A stretch of DNA of 32,340 nt, taken from assembly GCA_965261585.1 (NCBI GenBank), contig CBDHDN010000037.1, positions 1 to 32,340 on the forward strand, read 5' to 3'. The position numbers were made by a program, and so were the translations under genes. The stretch comes from CBDHDN01 sp965261585. GTDB lineage: Bacteria; Pseudomonadota; Alphaproteobacteria; UBA6615. Of this stretch, positions 28,179 through 32,340 are shown piece by piece (position 1 is the first letter of the stretch; each line of letters begins with the position of its first letter). The notes beneath the pieces were generated by a model. That model was not told the origin of the DNA, ran no database searches, and saw only the letters and a list, made by a program, of their open reading frames with translations.

Positions 28179-28212
28179 TATACTTTGCGTACCCTATCGA
28201 GGGAGATAGGGT
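28179..28212 (+). promoter_or_regulatory. possible -10 box and operator before the RusA-like gene
   Basis: TATACT at 28179-28184 is a good -10 candidate, but I see no well-spaced -35. Seven bases after it begins an 8-bp perfect inverted repeat, accctatc (28191-28198) and gatagggt (28205-28212), with a 6-base spacer. This is the size and position of a repressor operator. It lies 60 bases before the likely start codon. Confidence 0.35.
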
Positions 28213-28272
28213 GATATGGCGCGCTCTATCTTTCTCGATGGAACTGATCTTGAGCGCGATCGGGAGGCGCTC

Positions 28273-28952
28273 ATGAAATTTAGGCTTACTTACACCGGCC
28301 GGCTGTTGTCGAGCAAACCCCATAAGGAGGATGAATTAGATAAAAGGATAGAGCATAAGCACGACATTCGTCGTCATTTTCACAATCAACTAAAGGAAGT
28401 CTGGTCTCATAATCGATTCTTGCGAGAAATTAAGCGCGCGGCGAAGCCAATGTTTGATTTATTGCCCGGCCGCGCGAAAACGGTATGGTCTGAAGGGGCC
28501 GGTGAAGTACACCCGCTCCCAGAACTGCTGGGGCCGGTTTTCGGTCACTCCGGGTACAACTTTGTGCCGCTTTTGTGCCGCTCGTTTGGGCGGAGAATGA
28601 ACTGCATTGCTCCCTGCGTATTCTTTGCCTGCGCCGGGATACCGAAAATGCGGTGCTCCCAGGACGCGACATAGACAACCGAGTCAAAACGCTTATCGAC
28701 GCGCTGGTGATGCCCTTGCAGAAACAAGGTTCGCCGCTAAAGGACGGGAAGCCGATTGGTCCGCAGGAAGGGGAAGACCCATTTTTCGTGCTGCTAGATG
28801 ATGACCGGCAGATTACACACCTTGAAGTCGAAACTGACGTGGCGCTCGAACCAAACAAATGCGACCCGTCAGATGAGAGTTTTGTGCGTTTGTTTATCTC
28901 GGTGGAAATCCGTCCTTACATCCATACAATGGTCAATCTGAGTTTTGGCTAG
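28273..28952 (+). pseudogene. RusA-like (Holliday junction resolvase fold) protein, broken by an 11-bp duplication
   Basis: The first frame starts at ATG 28273 (GGAGG upstream; an in-frame ATG at 28216 is an alternative) with MKFRLTYTGRLLSS and KHDIRRHFHNQLKEVW. It continues to GYNFVPL, where the frame is lost. It resumes with VWAENELHCSLRI, GRDIDNRVKTLIDALVMPL and FVLLDDDRQITHLEVE to 28952. The DxDN...K...DAL...DD pattern resembles RusA-type endonucleases; this is a motif match only. The break is a perfect tandem duplication of tttgtgccgct (28561-28571 and 28572-28582). Removing one copy gives an uninterrupted protein of about 220 residues. Base composition is clearly less GC-rich than upstream genes, so it was probably acquired. 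Its 3' end overlaps the convergent small gene by 20 bases. Confidence 0.65.
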
Positions 28953-29091
28953 ATGCTTTTGGTCTTTTTTCCGGCATTACCTTTCGGAATGCGTGCTCGA
29001 ATGTCTCGTCAGTTTCATCCGCTTCTATCTCGTGAGCCTTTTTGATGAAGCGCGCCGATTGGTCCTTATCTTCACGCTTGGGTTTAGGCAT
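28933..29091 (-). CDS. small IS1595-associated protein
   Basis: This 52-residue frame starts at ATG 29091, one base past the transposase stop codon (29095-29093), and ends at TGA 28933-28935. The product is highly charged, with a basic start MPKPKREDKDQSARFIKKA, an acidic middle EADETDETFEHAF and a basic end. It looks like a conserved companion found after IS1595-type transposases, from memory only. The tight spacing implies co-translation with the transposase. Function is unknown; nucleic-acid or transposase binding would be a guess. Confidence 0.6.
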   Translation of the reverse strand: MPKPKREDKDQSARFIKKAHEIEADETDETFEHAFRKVMPEKRPKASSQNSD

Positions 29092-29092
29092 G

Positions 29093-30016
29093 TCATGCCC
29101 TCATTTCTTTATCAGCGGCGGTATAGGTGAGCCGTTTGCCAACGATGCCCCGGATCAGCCTGTCGGCGCGCTGCTGGTCGTCAACATCCAGCCCAACCCG
29201 GTGACTATACCGGAAATCGAACTCCGCAAGGTAGCGGTGCAGATGGGCTTCGCCACAATGCTGGTAGACGCCTTTCATGCCGCGCTTGAAGATCGAGAAG
29301 TAGCCCTCAAGGGTATTTACGTGGGCCTCGCCACGGACATACTCGCCAGCGCTGTGCCAGACGACTTGGTGGTCGGCAAGTTCTCGCCCGACCTTGGTGT
29401 AGTGCTTGGCCTCGTCGGTCATGAATCGGGCTTCCTTGGCGACGTTCTCGCGAACGAGGGGTGCCACGGTCGAAGTTCTCAGGTCGTCCACAACGATGGA
29501 CCGAGCCTGACCGGTTTCGCGGTCAATGAGCGAAAGCACTTTGTTCTTGTGCTGATAGCCGTGACGCACCGGCCGGCCCTTCTTGCGTCCGATGAAAGTC
29601 TCATCTGCTTCCACGGCAGAACCGGTGCCCCCCATTGGCGACAGATCATCGCTGCGCATGGCTTCGCGGATGCGGTGGGACATAAACCACGCGGTCTTCA
29701 GGGTGACGCCCAAGGTCCGGTGAAGCTGGTTCGAGCTAATGCCCTTCTTGCTGGCGGCAATAAGAAAGATCGCCTGCAACCAGATGTGCAGCTTGATGTG
29801 GCTGGACTCGAAGATAGTGCCGACCTTGACGGTGAAGGGCTTTCGGCAGTCGTAGCACTTGTACACGCCTATGCGGGTGCTCTTGCCCTTCAACTTGCCG
29901 CTGTTGTCCACCGAGCCACAATGCGGGCAGATGCGACCGTTGGGCCACACGCGGGCCTCAACGAATTCGTAGGCCGCTTGTTCATTGTGGAAATGAGGCT
30001 TAGAGAGGATCGACAT
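29093..30016 (-). CDS. IS1595-family (ISXO2-like) transposase
   Basis: This 307-residue transposase has an N-terminal zinc ribbon (C30/C33 in CPHCGS and C54/C57 in CYDC). The ISXO2-like DDE/DDEN domain follows, with VEADETFIGRKKG, VLSLIDRETGQARSIVVDD, FMTDEAKHYTKVG and NTLEGYFSIFKRGMKGVYQHC. I take the ATG at 30016 (MSILSKPHFH), the family's usual start. The frame is open further upstream but there it reads IS66 sequence. The terminal repeat of the IS66-type element begins one base upstream of this ATG, so the native promoter and left end of IS1595 are gone. The coding region itself is complete. Confidence 0.87.
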   Translation of the reverse strand: MSILSKPHFHNEQAAYEFVEARVWPNGRICPHCGSVDNSGKLKGKSTRIGVYKCYDCRKPFTVKVGTIFESSHIKLHIWLQAIFLIAASKKGISSNQLHRTLGVTLKTAWFMSHRIREAMRSDDLSPMGGTGSAVEADETFIGRKKGRPVRHGYQHKNKVLSLIDRETGQARSIVVDDLRTSTVAPLVRENVAKEARFMTDEAKHYTKVGRELADHQVVWHSAGEYVRGEAHVNTLEGYFSIFKRGMKGVYQHCGEAHLHRYLAEFDFRYSHRVGLDVDDQQRADRLIRGIVGKRLTYTAADKEMRA

Positions 30017-30017
30017 G

Positions 30018-31783
30018 GTAACCGGGGCAAAAGACCGGGCGGCTAGGCCATTTCCATGCATCGTTGTCTGACGAGGCCGGGTAGAGATGGCACCGGTGTT
30101 GCGTTCGGGACCTGGAGACGGTCGCCGAGATAATGCCAATATGAGATCCCGAGCTTTCGGCAGGTCTTCATCAGCCCGATGAAGGTGTCGCGGGCCTGCT
30201 TGCCGGATTGCGCGCGGGTGCCGGCGGAGAGTTTTCGCCGGGTGACCATGGCGCGGATGTCGTTTTCCGAGCCATTGGTATTGAGCGGCACCTCCGGGCG
30301 GTCGAGGACGACCAGCAATTCGAGCCTGTTGGCGTGGATACGCGCCAGCAGCCGATCCAGGGTGATGAAGCCGGTTTTACTGGTGAAGAGCGCATCGAAG
30401 CGGCGCGCCAGTTGCCCGCCGAGCCTTTTGCTTGGCTTTCGGCGATAGGCTTTCAGAGCGGCGTAGAGCGACCAGAGTCGGGCTTGTATGCGTTCCTTTT
30501 CCCGCCGCTGGTGATCGGTGAAGGCATCCAGCTTGTGGATCAACCGCTCGGCGTGAACCCAGCACAAGGCATGCCGGCCGACATTGAACTGACCGGCGTC
30601 GTCGCTGAGGATCACGGTGTCGGCCAGCAGTCCGTGCGCCTGGATGGCGCCCCACAAAGCGCCTTCGGTGGCGATCCGCACCGGCTCGGGATGGACGTTC
30701 AGGGCGGTAATGCCAAGCTGCTCCAGGTGGGCCATCCAGGCCCCTTCACTGGCAAAGCGCCGGGATTTACACCCGTTGCCGGGCGCTTCGGCCAAGCGGG
30801 CAATCACCGGGCCGGCCAGATTGCGCTTATGCATGTAGGCAAAGGCCGCCGCGTTGAGTACATAGTCCCCATGCCCGGCCTGCAGCAGCTCCAGGAAGTT
30901 CAGACGGCTCTTGGAAAAGGTCGTGCCAAACCAGGCGAACGCATCATTGCCGATCTGCGTCGTCACCCCGTTGCGATCGCCATGCCGGGCGCCGGTGTCG
31001 TCCACGCTGATCCAGGGTGCGCCTTCCAGGCCGGCGCGCAAGACCGCCTGGCTCTCGGCGACGAAATCTTCCTGGCCCTGGTTCAAGAGCCGCATGATCT
31101 GGCGCTTGGAGATATCGACGCCGAGATCACGCAATAGTCTCGTCTAAACGTTCCACGCTGGTTTGGGCCCCGTGGTATTGGGCCAACACGAAGCGGCGAA
31201 GCTCGGCGCCGAAATGACCCCGCGTCCCCGCCGGCAAGGGCGCCACCACATAAGCACCCTCCGGGGTCAGCCAGCGCTCGCGGCGCAACAGAACATTGTA
31301 CGGCCGGCAGACCAGATCCTGAACCAGATAATCCTCATAACCCTTGAAGCGCGAACCCGCCGGTGCCTCGGCCGCGACCACGCGCCTCTCATCGATCGCA
31401 ACCCGGCCTTTCTTGGCCCGACGCCGCGCCTTGTTGGCCGCCCGACCCGCCTTGCCCCGAGACCGGGCTTCTCCATCCATGCCGCTGGGCTTGATATCCG
31501 GCGGCCCGGAAAGGCCTTTAAGGCGGCGGATCTCTTCACGCAACACCGCGTTCTCGGCACGCAAAGCCGCCTGATCTTCAAGAAGTTCCAAAACCAACGC
31601 CTTCAGGGAGGTGATATCAGGCTCGTCGATATCCGGAGGAGATTCGGTCATAACCGGATCGAATCACAACAATGACGCACACGATATCGCTATCTTGTGG
31701 CGCGGCTCAACAATTGCCCCATATGTGGCGGATCAGACTCACCGCACCCGAGCCTCACCTGCCCGGCCTTTTGCTCCGGTTAC
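30018..31783 (-). mobile_element. IS66-family (ISBst12-like, tnpC only) insertion sequence
   Basis: Terminal inverted repeats of 23 bp at 30018-30040 and 31761-31783, starting GTAACCGG, match at 21 of 23 positions; IS66 elements characteristically begin GTAA. At about 1.77 kb, with one transposase gene and no tnpA/tnpB, it fits the ISBst12-like branch. IS66 elements normally make 8-bp target duplications. Here the flanks tcgacatg and cttgttgg differ, so this copy is not a simple insertion into one site. Confidence 0.82.
30043..31651 (-). pseudogene. IS66-family transposase (TnpC) with a frameshift
   Basis: The N-terminal frame (ATG 31651) has a coiled-coil leucine-rich start (LVLELLEDQAALRAENAVLREEI), a basic linker and the DUF-type zinc-binding region, ending QTSVERLDETIA at 31127. 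The second frame begins LLRDLGVDISKRQIMRLL and carries the DDE domain: WISVDDTGARH, VILSDDAGQFNV, CWVHAERLIHKL, NTNGSENDIRAMVTRRKLSAG, then GLMKTCRKLG. The two overlap around 31127-31140 and need a one-base shift to join. No slippery run is evident, so this looks like a mutation. A TTG at 31134 could start the second part alone, without the DNA-binding region. Confidence 0.8.
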
Positions 31784-32311
31784 CTTGTTGGTGTCGTAAG
31801 CCTTATCGGCTGTGAGTCGGGCAATCGGGCCAGCGGCATCCAGCAGTTCAGGCGCCATGATCACATCGTGGACGTTTCCCGGTGCAAGCAGCAGAACCCG
31901 CGGTCGTCCTGCGCCATCGCTCAGGGCGTGGAGCGTGGTCGTGCGACCGCCACGTGAGCGCCCGATCGCTTGCTCGAAAGCCCCCCTTTTCCGCCAGCGG
32001 CCGAGCGATGCGCCTTGACATGAGAGCTGTCGATCGCGGCCGTGCCGATCGTTCCAGTGGTCCCGGTCAGCGCCTCGAACATGCCAAGCCAAATGCCCCT
32101 GCTTGCTCCACCGATTAAACCGATTGTAGATCGTCGTATAGGGACCATACTCCGGCGGGCAGTCGCGCCATCGCGCGCCCGAGCGCAGCATATGCACGAT
32201 GCCGCTTATTACTCGTCGGTCGTCTACCCGGTGTGCTCCTTTGCGCCCGCGCGGCAACAAAGGCTCTATGCGAGACCACTCCGTCTCGCCCAGCCAGTAA
32301 AGTTTCGTCAT
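31784..32311 (-). pseudogene. IS5-family transposase fragment, frameshifted and cut by the IS66 element
   Basis: From ATG 32311 the frame reads WSRIEPLLPRGRKGAHRVDDRR and YNRFNRWSKQG. An extra base near 32095 then shifts it to IWLGMFEAL and AAIDSSHVKAHRSAAGGKGG (first catalytic Asp). At the G6A4 run (31990-31981) a -1 step, likely the element's own frameshift site, leads to AFEQAIGRSRGGRTTTLHAL, and on to LTADKAYDTNK. At that point the IS66 terminal repeat begins (31783) and the rest, including the catalytic Glu, is missing. It differs clearly in sequence from the intact IS5-type transposase at 20.3-21.0 kb. No right end is visible before the window stops at 32340. Confidence 0.75.
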
Positions 32312-32340
32312 TCAAGCCTCCATCAGCTTCGAAGCTTGAA

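Noticed and set aside
31127..31145. IS66 transposase split read as programmed frameshifting
   Set aside because: The overlap lacks a slippery heptamer, and IS66 TnpC is normally a single frame, so I treat it as a mutation or sequencing indel.
31697..31957. Plus-strand frame beginning with a zinc-ribbon-like CPICGG ... C ... C
   Set aside because: It runs through the IS66 terminal repeat into the antisense of the IS5 fragment. The cysteine pattern does not continue into any known domain and there is no ribosome binding site.

Overview
The window is very GC-rich bacterial chromosome. Gene content suggests an alphaproteobacterium, most likely Rhodospirillales-like: an ialB-family periplasmic protein, a twin-TM/pduO/etfBA/hbd cluster, an amt/glnK pair and small extragenic palindromes. 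The taxon is inferred from gene content only. Metabolic genes are mixed with at least five different insertion sequences and an unusual number of broken genes, as expected for a genome in early decay, such as a host-associated lineage. Assembly indels are the competing explanation.

Layout. 1-1.2 kb: end of an outer-membrane barrel gene and an exported protein of unknown function. 1.25-6.4 kb: acetoin-dehydrogenase-type complex acoA-acoB-acoC (minus strand; acoA lacks its 5' end), divergent from a D-2-hydroxyacid dehydrogenase gene coupled to an MFS transporter. 6.46-7.9 kb: an ISNCY/IS1202-like element with long direct repeats and a transposase carrying two in-frame TAG codons. 8.0-10.3 kb: a small unknown gene and two alpha/beta hydrolases. 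10.4-11.5 kb: ureD-ureA, with nothing further of the urease operon. 11.58-12.92 kb: an IS110/IS1111-type element. Its non-coding tail contains segments matching both of its own flanks, as expected of a bridge RNA (seekRNA). 13.0-16.6 kb: hbd, etfA, etfB, cobalamin adenosyltransferase and a twin-TM protein in one minus-strand cluster. 16.7-20.1 kb: a frameshifted glutathione S-transferase, a fumarylacetoacetate hydrolase family enzyme, amt and glnK.

20.28-21.12 kb: an intact IS5/IS427-type element in a CTAG sequence at the argG stop codon. It uses a -1 frameshift, and its transposase stop codon comes from the duplicated target. 21.1-24.8 kb: argG, rlmN, an IalB-family protein and a SpoU methyltransferase. 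24.85-28.07 kb: two decayed genes, a Maf/DUF115 glycosyltransferase with three frameshifts and an L-asparaginase II with two. 28.1-32.3 kb: a less GC-rich patchwork of a RusA-like gene broken by an 11-bp duplication, an IS1595 transposase with a small companion gene, an IS66-type element with no target duplication, and the stump of a second IS5-type transposase.

I found no defence island, CRISPR array, tRNA, rRNA or biosynthetic cluster. The most informative signals are in the mobile elements: the guide-like ncRNA of the IS1111-type element, the CTAG stop-codon capture by the IS5 element, and the long direct repeats around the IS1202-like element.
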